A stretch of 64,000 bases of DNA from Legionella quinlivanii (GCF_900461555.1 NZ_UGOX01000001.1:2245501-2309500); one strand, 5' to 3'. Shown: positions 10,301-18,359, counted from the stretch's first letter. Made by a program: numbers and translations. The notes: a model not told the origin generated them from the letters alone.

Positions 10301-10461
10301 CCTGCATAATGGGTTGTGATAATCGCAGTTTTTACGGTGAACTCAGGGTCTTCCAAACGACCCAGATTGAAAAAGCAGACGGTGCCGGTGATGGTTAAGA
10401 GTAACACAAGAAACCAAGCTACTTTTTTACTTTTGACCGCACTGTTAGCTAGTGAGCTCAT
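7339..10461 (-). CDS. RND family efflux pump inner-membrane subunit (AcrB-like)
   Basis: 1040-residue proton-driven trimeric transporter. Visible are the N-terminal membrane helix, the two large periplasmic loops (about 35-330 and 560-860) and twelve predicted helices. The transmembrane-4 proton relay reads GMMVDNAIVVADG, so only one of the two Asp residues of AcrB (D407, D408) is present; the DN form occurs in a subset of RND pumps. The substrate cannot be told, but the sequence is of the AcrB/HAE type rather than a CzcA metal pump. It overlaps the adaptor gene by 4 bp and is followed closely by the EAL gene. No outer-membrane TolC-like partner lies nearby, so a distant one is presumably used. 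Confidence 0.93.
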   Translation of the reverse strand: MSSLANSAVKSKKVAWFLVLLLTITGTVCFFNLGRLEDPEFTVKTAIITTHYAGASAEQVELEVTDLLEKKIQEMSEVKDISSISRPGLSIIKVNIKNEYWSDRLPQVWDTLRKKLRDIQDKLPPGASLPVVGDDYGYVFGFLLAVSSDGYSYAELEHYTKILQKELSIVPGVARVDLWGVQEKRIYLDISNTQFSQLGITTADLERTLKLQNQVVDAGFVDFQEQRLRVVPTGEFTNAEAIGDLAITPELKVKTQKQSDEIIRIRDFAEVKEEYIDPPKQLMRYSGLPSIGIALAPLSGVNAVEVGKAIDARINEIQSALPKGIEIHKISWQSDIVAESINAFLINLLEAVVIVLIVLTFTMGFTAGMIIGVSGLILAILGTFIVMQLLHIDLQRVSLGALIIAMGMMVDNAIVVADGFMIRVKKGMDREAAAIEAADISAWPLLGATLVASMAFYPIFASSYDTGEYAGSLFTVIAVSLLLSWVLSQTVTPLLCISFMPQPKGTEDENQQYSSWFYKVYRSLLEAGIRYRFIFSLTMIALLILSIVGFRFVPIMYFPDSSRFQVMIDYWAPEGTRIQDVSADVKTLEKKLLDDTGVVSVSSFIGQGPPRFYLPVESEFPYSSYAQLIVNVKDLQEVDKLVASLPAWNEKTFPQSLVRVRKYAVGAFNNWKIAARFSGPANADPAILRNLADQAMAILKASPYAIDVRTDWRERVLQVVPDYQQERARWAGISRPDLAQALKRASDGIPIGLYREEDNLIPIILRQPLAERERAAVDLPTQQVSAALSGKTIPVAQVIDGIELSWTDPIIWRWDRKRAITVQCSPYQVTASTLRNSILPQFEKIKLPPGYTLTWDGEYKSSNESASALKPGLFPAIVIMLMIIVMLFNSYRPPLIIIAVIPFAMIGVTAGLLMTGVPFGFIALLGAMSLSGMMIKNSIVLLDQININLAEGMKPYEAVVSAGVSRLSPVVNAAVTTILGVIPLLQDVFWVSLAVTIMFGLTVGTIITMFLVPAFYCILYRIQDSGRSERDLKPHTPATK

Positions 10462-11537
10462 TTTTTCTTATCGTCCTGATTTAAAATGCTAACCACATCG
10501 CCTTCTTTTAAACTGTGAATTCCAGCAATCACCAGCCAATCCCCGGCTTTTAAGCCTCTCAGTACGGATAATCCGGTTGGAGTCAACTCGCCAATTTGAA
10601 TTTCCTGCTGATGAACGCGGCCGCTTTCAGGATCAACCAGCCAAACGAAGGTTTTATTACTGTCGCCCACAGTCAATACCGCTGATACGGGAACAGTTAA
10701 TTCAGACTGGGTATTGTTTTTCTTGATTACCCCCTTCGCCTTACCTGCCATGCCTGGCAAAATTTCAATGCCCTTGGGCTGTTGCAAAAGCAGTGTCACT
10801 GGATAAGTACGGGTATCCGGAGATGCTTCGTTGCTGATTTCCTTAATCTGAGCGGGAATGGAATGTGTGGGAAAAGCATCAAATTGCACTACGATATTGC
10901 TTACTGAGGACATAAGACTAATAGCACTTTCAGGAATTTGAATCACCATTTCAATTTCTGAAATATTAAGCAGCCTGGCAACCTGTTGGTGGCTGGAAAT
11001 CGTCTGGAAATTTTCAACATATAAGTTGGCAATCTGACCGTCGAATGGCGCTTTGATAACACTGTCTACTAATGCTTTTTCGGCTAATTCCAGATTGGAT
11101 TGGGCCATAATCCATTTTGACTCGACCAAATCATAATCTGATTTGGAAATGTGACCTTTTCCTACCAGCTCTTTGGCGCGCTGATAATTTTGTTTGTCGC
11201 GCACGAACTCCGCTTTGGCAGCCTTTACCTTCGCCTGAAAATCTCTGGGATCCAGCTTGGCAACCAGATCGCCTTTTTTAATTTTGTCACCGATTTTAAC
11301 GGGTAATTCGATAAGTGAGCCGGCCACGTTAAATGAGAGATCGACCTCCTGAGAGGCTTTGGCTTTCCCAGGAAAAAATCGTCCATCAAGTGCAGTGGAG
11401 TTTCCTATCTGAACGGCTTTGACCGGTCGTGCCTTGGCAATGGTTTTATTATTGTTCTCATTTTCGCTGCAAGATAAAAGTAATAGAGCCGCAATCGCGT
11501 ATCCCACATAACACAAGCCTCTTGGAAACAGCTTCAT
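10458..11537 (-). CDS. RND efflux periplasmic adaptor (membrane-fusion lipoprotein)
   Basis: HlyD/AcrA-type adaptor that bridges the RND pump to an outer-membrane channel. About 359 residues from ATG 11537, which is preceded by AAGGATAATC; an upstream in-frame TTG at 11555 lacks such a site. The N-terminus ends in a lipobox (ALLLLSC), so it is probably lipid-anchored in the inner membrane. The barrel-sandwich halves are visible in LVAKLDPRDFQAKV and VIKAPFDGQIANLYVENFQ with a helical hairpin between them (about 100-160), then the beta-barrel and membrane-proximal domains. The stop overlaps the pump start by 4 bp (ATGA). Confidence 0.92.
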   Translation of the reverse strand: MKLFPRGLCYVGYAIAALLLLSCSENENNNKTIAKARPVKAVQIGNSTALDGRFFPGKAKASQEVDLSFNVAGSLIELPVKIGDKIKKGDLVAKLDPRDFQAKVKAAKAEFVRDKQNYQRAKELVGKGHISKSDYDLVESKWIMAQSNLELAEKALVDSVIKAPFDGQIANLYVENFQTISSHQQVARLLNISEIEMVIQIPESAISLMSSVSNIVVQFDAFPTHSIPAQIKEISNEASPDTRTYPVTLLLQQPKGIEILPGMAGKAKGVIKKNNTQSELTVPVSAVLTVGDSNKTFVWLVDPESGRVHQQEIQIGELTPTGLSVLRGLKAGDWLVIAGIHSLKEGDVVSILNQDDKKK

Positions 11538-11619
11538 GATTATCCTTAATTTCAATGTGTCTTTTTCTCTCCGCAGCGATGCGTGAATCTATCCTTTACC
11601 AAACAGCGCTATAAACTCA

Positions 11620-12633
11620 TTAAGGCCCGCTCATACTCGCTGTTTCGGATGCATTTAGCTCAGCATCAGCTTCAGTCTTTACCTCATCTTTCATCTGAGT
11701 CAGAGAAGCCTTCATTTGATTTGTAATTGCAACCGACTTCGTTTGCAGGGTTATTCCTGTAACAGCATGGAACAAACGGACCAAACTATCAAGAATTCCT
11801 CTATGTTTTCCTAGGTCGGTTTTTTGCGCTGCCTCAATTTCTTTTGTGGTTTCCTGTTTAAACTCATCAATGGTTATTCGAGCTCTGGCATAGCGTTCTC
11901 GTAAATCTAATAGAGTTTTATAAAGCTCTGTAGCTTGCTCACCGACAACACCGTTCTTGCTCGACAGGCGCATAGCCTCCTTTTTCAATTGTTCGAGATT
12001 TTGGTCGATAATACCCAGGTAATTATCTTTTTTTGCTTTAGCATTTTCAAAATGCTGGGCAAAATCCATCACTTTATCTAAAGATCTGTAAAGTTCTGAC
12101 TTCGAATTTTCAAGCTGAGCACTTTTGTCTGCCTGACTTTGCAAGGCTCCAATCAAAAGTGGGTATCGCATAAGATGCTGCATGGGAACAATTGCGACAT
12201 TTTCTACTGATTTCAGGGAGATTTTTTCACTCGGATCAGAATGGGCGTCATTATAGATCTTCACTGCATTATCAATTTGCTTACTGTATTCTGGCTGAAC
12301 CAATGCCGCTTTCTCCAGCCGGCTGATAAACTCAGCAAAACGCGGGCTTTGAATCAGCTCCGTTAATTTACCAATAACTGTTTCAAGACTGTCGTCCTCA
12401 TTGGTGATTAGCTGGTCAATTTCCATTTTTTCATAAGCAAGTTTCAAGTCCTCAATATTTTCAATATAAGAATCCATTTCATGATTGTCATCAATCCGAT
12501 AGAGGAAATCGGAAAGTTTATTGAAACTGGCATATGCCGTTTCAGCTTTAGCAATAATTTCTTCAAGAGCATAGGCTGCCTTGGAATCCGATTTTGCTAT
12601 CCAATTGGCGCGCAGCTCTTTCTTATCTTTCAT
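11620..12633 (-). CDS. Putative effector with a DH (RhoGEF)-like domain
   Basis: 337-residue, largely helical protein without signal peptide. Residues 146-164 read VAIVPMQHLMRYPLLIGAL, which closely fits the conserved region 3 of eukaryotic Dbl-homology domains (consensus LIKPVQRxxRYPLLLxEL). Residues 22-45 could be conserved region 1, and 175-200 (SELYRSLDKVMDFAQHFENA) the following helix. DH domains exchange GDP for GTP on Rho-family GTPases, so a host-directed Dot/Icm effector acting on Rho or Rac is the simplest idea; this is inference. The C-terminus is acidic and small-residue rich (KTEADAELNASETASMSGP), as often seen in Dot/Icm secretion signals. It is divergent to the MICAL-like gene, 132 bp away. 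Confidence 0.65.
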   Translation of the reverse strand: MKDKKELRANWIAKSDSKAAYALEEIIAKAETAYASFNKLSDFLYRIDDNHEMDSYIENIEDLKLAYEKMEIDQLITNEDDSLETVIGKLTELIQSPRFAEFISRLEKAALVQPEYSKQIDNAVKIYNDAHSDPSEKISLKSVENVAIVPMQHLMRYPLLIGALQSQADKSAQLENSKSELYRSLDKVMDFAQHFENAKAKKDNYLGIIDQNLEQLKKEAMRLSSKNGVVGEQATELYKTLLDLRERYARARITIDEFKQETTKEIEAAQKTDLGKHRGILDSLVRLFHAVTGITLQTKSVAITNQMKASLTQMKDEVKTEADAELNASETASMSGP

Positions 12634-12765
12634 CTTTTACAAATCAGTAAGGGAATCTTACTTAAAATATAGATCTAATTTTCACAAAACTCATTTTATT
12701 AACAATTTGTTAATATTTATACAATATAATTCATTTAAACATGTCTTTTATGTAGCGTTTATATT

Positions 12766-14757
12766 ATGAAAAGAGAAGAAGTGGATACCCTGATTGTAGG
12801 TGCTGGTCCCTCAGGTCTATTACATGCCATTGGGCTGCTTCAAAAAAATCCCCAGAAAAAGATTCTGATATTGGAAAAACGGGAAGAATACACGCGAAAC
12901 CATGTAGTCCGTTTTAAATACTCCAAACTGGAAGAATATATAAAAACAATAGGCGGGGAAAACATACCGGAACTAACCGATCTGGTAAAACGTCTCAAGA
13001 AAAATCCTGCAATCCGAATTAACGAACTTGAAGGAATATTAAAAAAAGCGGCGCTGAGAATGGGCGCCGAAATCGAATATGACGAAGTTAAGGATGTTCA
13101 GTCACAGGTCTTTGAGAAATATCCTAATCTTGATCTGCTGATTGGTTCTGATGGTACCCATAGCACTGTTTCAAAGCAGGTGTTTGGTGAGGATAACCAG
13201 ATTAAGCACTCTTTTGATTATGTGCTTCAGGTAAGATTCGAGGTAACAGGACCCAAACCCAATGCAATCGATTTACCCAGCTGGCCTTCTTATTTACAAG
13301 CCTATGGAGTGGCGGGCGAAGAAGTCATGGGTAAAACAGTGGATGGTAAAACACCAATCACTATGCAGATTATGATTTCCAAGGAAGATTTTGATGCCTT
13401 AACTCCGCATGCCACGTCAAAAACCCCTATTCGTCCTTTTAACGACGCTGAAACCAAACTGGACAAAGTTCCTGATGAGATCATGCAGAAGGTCAAAGGC
13501 TATCTTGGTTTACGGCTCGCACATTACACCAATAATAATGTGGGTGAGCATATTGATATGAGCGATGTTCGCCTGAGCGTTAATGAAGCTCCTGCCACAA
13601 GGGCGAAATCAGTTCTAACGTTTAAAGAGGTCGGCGACCGGAAAGTCACGGTAATGCTGGCTGGCGATGCGGCACTAGGCCTTTCCTATTTTAAAGGGGT
13701 AGATGCCTGTCTGGAAAATGCGTCTCATGCACTGAATGCGCTGAATACGGATTCACCAGAGCAACGCACTGAAAAACTTGAGGAATATTCTGAATGGTTT
13801 GATAAAGATTTAGCGCCGCGAAAAGTAAATGAAGTCGCCCAGTACAGCAAATACGGCGCGCGTCTTCCCGTTTCGATATTTGCTTTTTTAAACAGATTGC
13901 TTGGGCGTGATTTTGCGATGAATACTGCGCAGGCTGAGCGTTTTGCTGATTTATATCATGGTAATCAGCGGGAAGTTCAAAAGAATGGGGCTTCACTGGA
14001 TATTCTGAATACCCCCTATCCACATCGCAGCAATTACTTTATGTCGGTACTGAATACAACCCCTGTACCCGTATCCGAGCATATGAAAACTATTGGCAAA
14101 CATTTCCAAAAATTTTTTACGACTTACAAGTCGACTAATTACCTTTACAGGGATTTATTACAACCCCTTAATGCAGTCAAAAATATTGTCGAGGGGGCTT
14201 TAAAAATTGGCTTATCCCCTCTGATGTTTTTAATAGCAACCCCGATTAATTTGTTCAGCACCAGAAAATTTAAAACTGGCTGGGAACAAGTCAAAGCCAG
14301 TTTCTCGGCAACAGTAGGCAGGATGGGAGACGGATTTGGGCAATTGGGTGTAGGAATTACTTTGGCACTCACCGCTGTCTTTATGCCGATAAAAGTGGTG
14401 GTCAATAGTATTACGACTGCTCGTGCAGAACCTCGTAAAATTGAAAATAACCCGGGCATGGCCAAATTGATAAAAGAGGCCGAGAAAGTTGATCATGAAG
14501 AAATGTCTGTCAATAAAATGAATGCACTCCGTATTGACATGCATCGCAAACTTGAAAAATCCCTCGATAGACATCAGAAAACAGATATTTCAGTTGAAGA
14601 GGAGCGCAAGGCATATAAGGCCTGTCAGCCCAGCAATCCGGAATCCTATAAACAGTATTTCAAACTGTTTAAACCAGCGTCTCAAACTCCGGTTGAGGGC
14701 AGTAAAGCAGCTAACGATACCGCAATAGACTCGACAGAAACCAGATTAGGTAAATAA
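12766..14757 (+). CDS. FAD-dependent monooxygenase, MICAL-like, with hydrophobic C-terminal region
   Basis: 663 residues. The N-terminal 400 are a class A flavoprotein monooxygenase: Rossmann GAGPSG (12-17), LLIGSDGTHSTVSKQVFG (DG motif) and VMLAGDAALGLSYFKGVDA (GD motif). Residues 36-50, LEKREEYTRNHVVRF, and the later INELEGILKKAALRMGAEIE resemble the FAD domain of eukaryotic MICAL proteins (EKRDxFxRNNV..., IRQLQLILLKVALxLGVEI), which oxidise actin methionines. The C-terminal third has moderately hydrophobic stretches (about 475-550) that may bind membranes, then a charged tail. A secreted host-directed enzyme is likely from this layout and the neighbouring DH-like gene, but the substrate is unknown. 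Confidence 0.75.
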   Translation: MKREEVDTLIVGAGPSGLLHAIGLLQKNPQKKILILEKREEYTRNHVVRFKYSKLEEYIKTIGGENIPELTDLVKRLKKNPAIRINELEGILKKAALRMGAEIEYDEVKDVQSQVFEKYPNLDLLIGSDGTHSTVSKQVFGEDNQIKHSFDYVLQVRFEVTGPKPNAIDLPSWPSYLQAYGVAGEEVMGKTVDGKTPITMQIMISKEDFDALTPHATSKTPIRPFNDAETKLDKVPDEIMQKVKGYLGLRLAHYTNNNVGEHIDMSDVRLSVNEAPATRAKSVLTFKEVGDRKVTVMLAGDAALGLSYFKGVDACLENASHALNALNTDSPEQRTEKLEEYSEWFDKDLAPRKVNEVAQYSKYGARLPVSIFAFLNRLLGRDFAMNTAQAERFADLYHGNQREVQKNGASLDILNTPYPHRSNYFMSVLNTTPVPVSEHMKTIGKHFQKFFTTYKSTNYLYRDLLQPLNAVKNIVEGALKIGLSPLMFLIATPINLFSTRKFKTGWEQVKASFSATVGRMGDGFGQLGVGITLALTAVFMPIKVVVNSITTARAEPRKIENNPGMAKLIKEAEKVDHEEMSVNKMNALRIDMHRKLEKSLDRHQKTDISVEEERKAYKACQPSNPESYKQYFKLFKPASQTPVEGSKAANDTAIDSTETRLGK

Positions 14758-14760
14758 ACG

Positions 14761-15399
14761 CTACAAAGGCTCAAATAATTGTAGCAGGCGCTCTCTCAAA
14801 GGCCGGGCGATTTCAAGCCCTGCCTTTTCAGGTGAGCCGGCATTAAAAGGCGGCTCGGGATCATATTCGATGCCTAGTTGCAGTGTTTCAGCCACTTGCC
14901 GTCCAGCCGCTTTGGCAGCCAGCAGTAAGGCCATATCGATTCCTGCCGAAACGCCCGCCGCGCTGATAATTTTGCCATCCTCGACAATCCGCTCCGAAAC
15001 AGGTTCTGCACCCCAATGTCTTAATCTGTCTAAAACTGCCCAATGACTAGTGGCACGCTTCCCATGCAATAGGCCAGCCGCACCGAGAATTAAGCTGCCC
15101 GTACAGACTGACGTTGTCCATTGCGTAGTTTGATGAATCGATTTGATCCAATTGAGTATCTCTGGCTCGTGGGAAAGGCTGGTTGCTTTACAGCCTCCTG
15201 GAATCACCAGAATATCGGTTTCAGTTACGTCAGATAAGGCATAATCCGCAATCAACTGCAAACCCAAACCGGTCTGTACTCTTCCTGCCTGTTTGGCAAC
15301 ACGTTGAACTGTGACTCCAGGTAAACGCGCTAAAACTTCATGCGGCCCAATACTATCGAGGGTTGTCATCTCATCATAAAATAAAAAAGTGATTCGCAT
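14761..15399 (-). CDS. DJ-1/PfpI family protein (isonitrile hydratase-like)
   Basis: 212-residue class I glutamine-amidotransferase-like fold. The nucleophile elbow is SVCTGSLILGAAGLLHGKRATSHW, with Cys about 100, the acidic residue early in the chain (DSIGPHEVL) and LVIPGG, a pattern shared with cyclohexyl-isocyanide hydratase and the amidase-like domain of AraC-type regulators. No HTH domain follows, so it is an enzyme or chaperone-like form rather than a regulator. The ribosome site AGGAG precedes ATG 15399, 10 bases after the M20 peptidase stop, so the two are probably co-transcribed. The substrate cannot be named. Confidence 0.88.
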   Translation of the reverse strand: MRITFLFYDEMTTLDSIGPHEVLARLPGVTVQRVAKQAGRVQTGLGLQLIADYALSDVTETDILVIPGGCKATSLSHEPEILNWIKSIHQTTQWTTSVCTGSLILGAAGLLHGKRATSHWAVLDRLRHWGAEPVSERIVEDGKIISAAGVSAGIDMALLLAAKAAGRQVAETLQLGIEYDPEPPFNAGSPEKAGLEIARPLRERLLQLFEPL

Positions 15400-15409
15400 T
15401 AATGCTCTC

Positions 15410-16729
15410 CTAGTTTTCCTGTGTCAGCTGGTAAATTAATAAGGCAGCACGTTCGGTTTGAATTGCCAAGGAGGCGATGTCCAGGGTTTCTTTTTCTGAA
15501 TGAATACCAGATCCTGCTGGTCCGAGGCCCGCCAGCGACGCCTCGACATCAGATGCAATGAATGAAATATCCCCCGCTCCTCTTAAACCTGGATCCAGTG
15601 GTTTAATTGATCCATAACCCAGCTGGCTGCTTGCCTGACTGTACTTTTCCAGTAACTTTAAATTGCTGTCGGTGGGAGGCATGGCGGGAATTCCATCCTG
15701 AAATCTGATGACGGCGTTCGTACCTGTCAGATGGGAATTTATAATTGCCGCGATTTTTTGCTGAGCGGCTTCTTTTTGCTGTTCACTGATAAAGCGCAGG
15801 TCCCCATTTGCAACCGCCGCTTTGGCAATGACGTTTCCTTTACCAAAACCTTCCCCCCGAGAATCCTTGTTGTCGTAGTCAACACTGGTACCGCCCAAAA
15901 TAAAGCCAGGATTAAATGATAAATACTTTTCACCAGCAAGCTGCTCACGCATGGTATCCAGAATTCGTACTAGTTCATAAATTGCACCGTAGCTGACACC
16001 CTGCTGAAAAATTTGTGAAGAATGCGATTCAGTACCCTCACTGGTCATTACCCAGTTAGTTATACCCCGCCTTGCAATTGTTGCTGTATCCATTGTGACT
16101 GCTCCTTCAAAATCCAGGGCAATATCGCAATGTCTGGCTACCTCTTTAAGCGGTTTTCTTGAAATAGAAGTCGGCTTGCCGGAGTCTTCCTCATCACCGG
16201 TTAACACCACCGTAATATTGGCATCCTCAAGAAGATTGTTCGCTTGTAAGGCTTTTAAGGCATACAGGATAACAATATCACCACCTTTATCATCGACAAC
16301 GCCTGGGCCTATTGCAAAATTTGCTTCACGCTTAAATTGCTGGAAAGGGCTGTTTAAAGGGAAAACCGTATCCAGATGACCTATTAAAAGCAGGCGCTTT
16401 CCTTTTTTGCCGGGATGCTCGGCAATCAATGTGCCAGCTCGTTGCATGGAAGGAGGCTCTTCCTCCCAGCGCAGTTTAAAACCCAAGGTTTCAAATTCGC
16501 TCTTAAGAATTGAACCCACTTTGCGAACACCCGTTATATTGCTGGTACCGCTGTTGATATTCACCAACTGCTCTAGCAAGGAAAGCTGCTCCTGCTGATG
16601 GGCAGATACAAACTGCTTGATTTGCTGTTCAATTGGCTGATTGGCTGTTGCCCCATTTGAAGAGATACCCATCATGAGAAGCATGCAAACTATCCGTTGA
16701 AGCGAGTATAATTTATTTACTAACCGCAT
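15410..16729 (-). CDS. Secreted M20 family metallopeptidase (glutamate carboxypeptidase-like)
   Basis: 439 residues with a signal peptide (1-29: basic start, hydrophobic run, ANQ). Zinc ligands of the M20 family are in place: GHLDTVF (His and Asp), GPGVVDDKGGD (bridging Asp), LTGDEEDSGKP (catalytic Glu pair), LDFEGAV (Asp/Glu) and GSGIHSEKETLDI (His). The layout resembles Pseudomonas carboxypeptidase G2, which removes C-terminal glutamate from folates and peptides and is exported; here, too, the protein is probably periplasmic. The inserted dimerisation domain lies around 210-320. It is followed in the same direction by the DJ-1/PfpI gene. Confidence 0.9.
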   Translation of the reverse strand: MRLVNKLYSLQRIVCMLLMMGISSNGATANQPIEQQIKQFVSAHQQEQLSLLEQLVNINSGTSNITGVRKVGSILKSEFETLGFKLRWEEEPPSMQRAGTLIAEHPGKKGKRLLLIGHLDTVFPLNSPFQQFKREANFAIGPGVVDDKGGDIVILYALKALQANNLLEDANITVVLTGDEEDSGKPTSISRKPLKEVARHCDIALDFEGAVTMDTATIARRGITNWVMTSEGTESHSSQIFQQGVSYGAIYELVRILDTMREQLAGEKYLSFNPGFILGGTSVDYDNKDSRGEGFGKGNVIAKAAVANGDLRFISEQQKEAAQQKIAAIINSHLTGTNAVIRFQDGIPAMPPTDSNLKLLEKYSQASSQLGYGSIKPLDPGLRGAGDISFIASDVEASLAGLGPAGSGIHSEKETLDIASLAIQTERAALLIYQLTQEN

Positions 16730-16779
16730 TTTTCCCCCCTAAACTCGGCAGCAGTTACTCTTGACCAGTTTTTGTCATT

Positions 16780-16911
16780 CCCGCGTCAGGCATTGTTGCG
16801 TAAATAGAACCAAACAGCAAACCTGTCGTCTTTGCGAACAAAGTGAAGCAATCCAGATCGAAGCTTGAGCAAAGTAAGGAGCCAGATTGCTTCACTAACG
16901 CTCGCAAAGAC
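16780..16911. repeat. MITE-like palindromic element, copy 1
   Basis: Two inverted arms of about 29 bp (16828-16856 and 16882-16911, GTCTTTGCGAAC... and ...GCTCGCAAAGAC) enclose a 25-bp centre. The left flank CATTGTTGCGTAAAT is shared with copy 2. Copies 2 and 3 lie at 23131-23262 and 54619-54748. It sits between the M20 peptidase and ankyrin genes, where it could fold into a long RNA hairpin. It has no coding capacity. Confidence 0.8.
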
Positions 16912-16949
16912 AGTTTTGTGTACCTATCCACACACGTAATATAACAACT

Positions 16950-17663
16950 CTACATTAACACACAAGGGCATGGCGAATAATCTGGACCATATATAATATA
17001 ATTCTTAATTTCTTCATTCTTGGCATAATGGATGGGCTTTTTCCCAGAAAAGTCCAGCGCTTCAGAATCCGCTTTAAAACGCAATAATAACTGCGTAAGC
17101 GCAGCATGTGATGATTTAACGCTCCGATGCAGCAAGCTGTCTCCATCCTCACTCTTCTCATTGACATTGATTCCAGCCTCCAGAAACAATGCGACCATTT
17201 GGAGATTTCCTTTCTCGACCCCCACAAAGACCGGCCTGCCTTCATGCGTTATAAAATTAAGCTCGGCGCCCTTCTCTTTCAGTAAATTAAAGACTGGTTT
17301 ATGCCCCATCTCAGCGGCAATCATTATTGGCCGGGAAATAACCGGATAACGAAGTATCAACTCCCCGTCCTGTAATTCATTATTCGAAACTATAACTGGA
17401 TTACCATCAGGGAAGGAGAACAAAGATTGCAGCACAGGCGCATCGATATCAGCCCCATGTTCGAGCAAGAGAGCAGTCATTTCCATATAGCCTTTTTGTA
17501 CTGCTACAGTCAGAGCAGTACAGAGGATCTCGCCTCTTTGCTGATATCGGTTGATATCTGAAATATGAGAAAGCACCTGTTCCACCACATGAAGATTGTT
17601 TTTCTCTACCGCGGCAAATAATAATTGATACTCATCTATTTTTCTAAAAAAATTGATAGTCAT
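16950..17663 (-). CDS. Ankyrin-repeat protein with C-terminal CAAX box
   Basis: About 237 residues from ATG 17663, chosen because AGGGAAG lies 9 bases upstream; an in-frame ATG at 17687 would add 8 residues. Four to six ankyrin repeats cover most of the chain, e.g. TALTVAVQKGYMEMTALLLEHGADID, RPIMIAAEMGHKPVFNLLKEKGAELN and DGDSLLHRSVKSSHAALTQLLLRFKAD (each given as its core). The last residues are CPCVLM: Cys-Val-Leu-Met is a good eukaryotic CAAX prenylation signal, with a second Cys two positions upstream that could be palmitoylated. L. pneumophila AnkB joins ankyrin repeats to a host-farnesylated CAAX in the same way, so a membrane-targeted effector is likely. Confidence 0.85.
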   Translation of the reverse strand: MTINFFRKIDEYQLLFAAVEKNNLHVVEQVLSHISDINRYQQRGEILCTALTVAVQKGYMEMTALLLEHGADIDAPVLQSLFSFPDGNPVIVSNNELQDGELILRYPVISRPIMIAAEMGHKPVFNLLKEKGAELNFITHEGRPVFVGVEKGNLQMVALFLEAGINVNEKSEDGDSLLHRSVKSSHAALTQLLLRFKADSEALDFSGKKPIHYAKNEEIKNYIIYGPDYSPCPCVLM

Positions 17664-17832
17664 GATGTCAATCTTCCCTGAATTCATGATCCTGGATAAT
17701 CATTCAATCAGAATTAATGACGACTTACAATTGCCCTCAATCATATCAGGATAAATAAGTATAAACCGGACTATTTTTTTTAATTTTTTTCTTTAAAATA
17801 CACCAATAAAAACTTATTATTAAAGAGCAAAC

Positions 17833-18324
17833 ATGCCTTTTTATGTCCCTTCCTATGCGACCCTGCTTAAGCAACTGAATGCATTAAAAGACGTTGATTT
17901 AAAAGAACGTCAAGAACAGGATATAGAAGTCATTGGCAGTTTAATTATGCAGGGAAACCTCGCACAGGCAATAGAAAAAGCAAAATTTGAACAAACAGCG
18001 AATGATAACCATTATTTGATGTTTCAATTAGTCAGTATAATGAGAGAATTAACTTATCCACCTGTTGAGCAAACGTATAGATCAGAGGCTCCCCTTAGTT
18101 TATATGAAAAGATCGGCTATTTAGTCATTTATCGCCCTATAGATATTGAGCAATTAAAAGAGCTTTATCAAACCATTCCTGCTTCATCGGAGTACTACGA
18201 GAGGTCACAAAAGCAAATCACCGCTATTCAGGCAGCGATTGATTTCAGCAGCAAGTCTAATGACTTAGCTGAAGAACTTACCGAAAAAGATGAAGAAAGT
18301 ACAGCATGCCCCTTGGGCTTGTAA
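17833..18324 (+). CDS. Hypothetical protein, possible effector
   Basis: 163 residues, mostly helical by composition, no signal peptide or membrane helix and no family that I recognise. The C-terminus is acidic with a short hydrophobic end (DLAEELTEKDEESTACPLGL), resembling the E-block pattern of many Dot/Icm substrates. It is divergent from the ankyrin-CAAX gene (169 bp between starts). AAAGAGCAAAC precedes the ATG. Function unknown. Confidence 0.65.
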   Translation: MPFYVPSYATLLKQLNALKDVDLKERQEQDIEVIGSLIMQGNLAQAIEKAKFEQTANDNHYLMFQLVSIMRELTYPPVEQTYRSEAPLSLYEKIGYLVIYRPIDIEQLKELYQTIPASSEYYERSQKQITAIQAAIDFSSKSNDLAEELTEKDEESTACPLGL

Positions 18325-18359
18325 TTAGAGAATATCCAGGCTGGGAGAGAGCTGATTTG

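Noticed and set aside
7339-10461. The single Asp of VDNAIVV as a defective pump.
   Set aside because: The DN form is found in a working subset of RND pumps, so loss of function cannot be claimed.
17833-18324. C-terminal ACPLGL as a second CAAX box.
   Set aside because: The Cys is five residues from the end, not four, and Gly-Leu does not fit.
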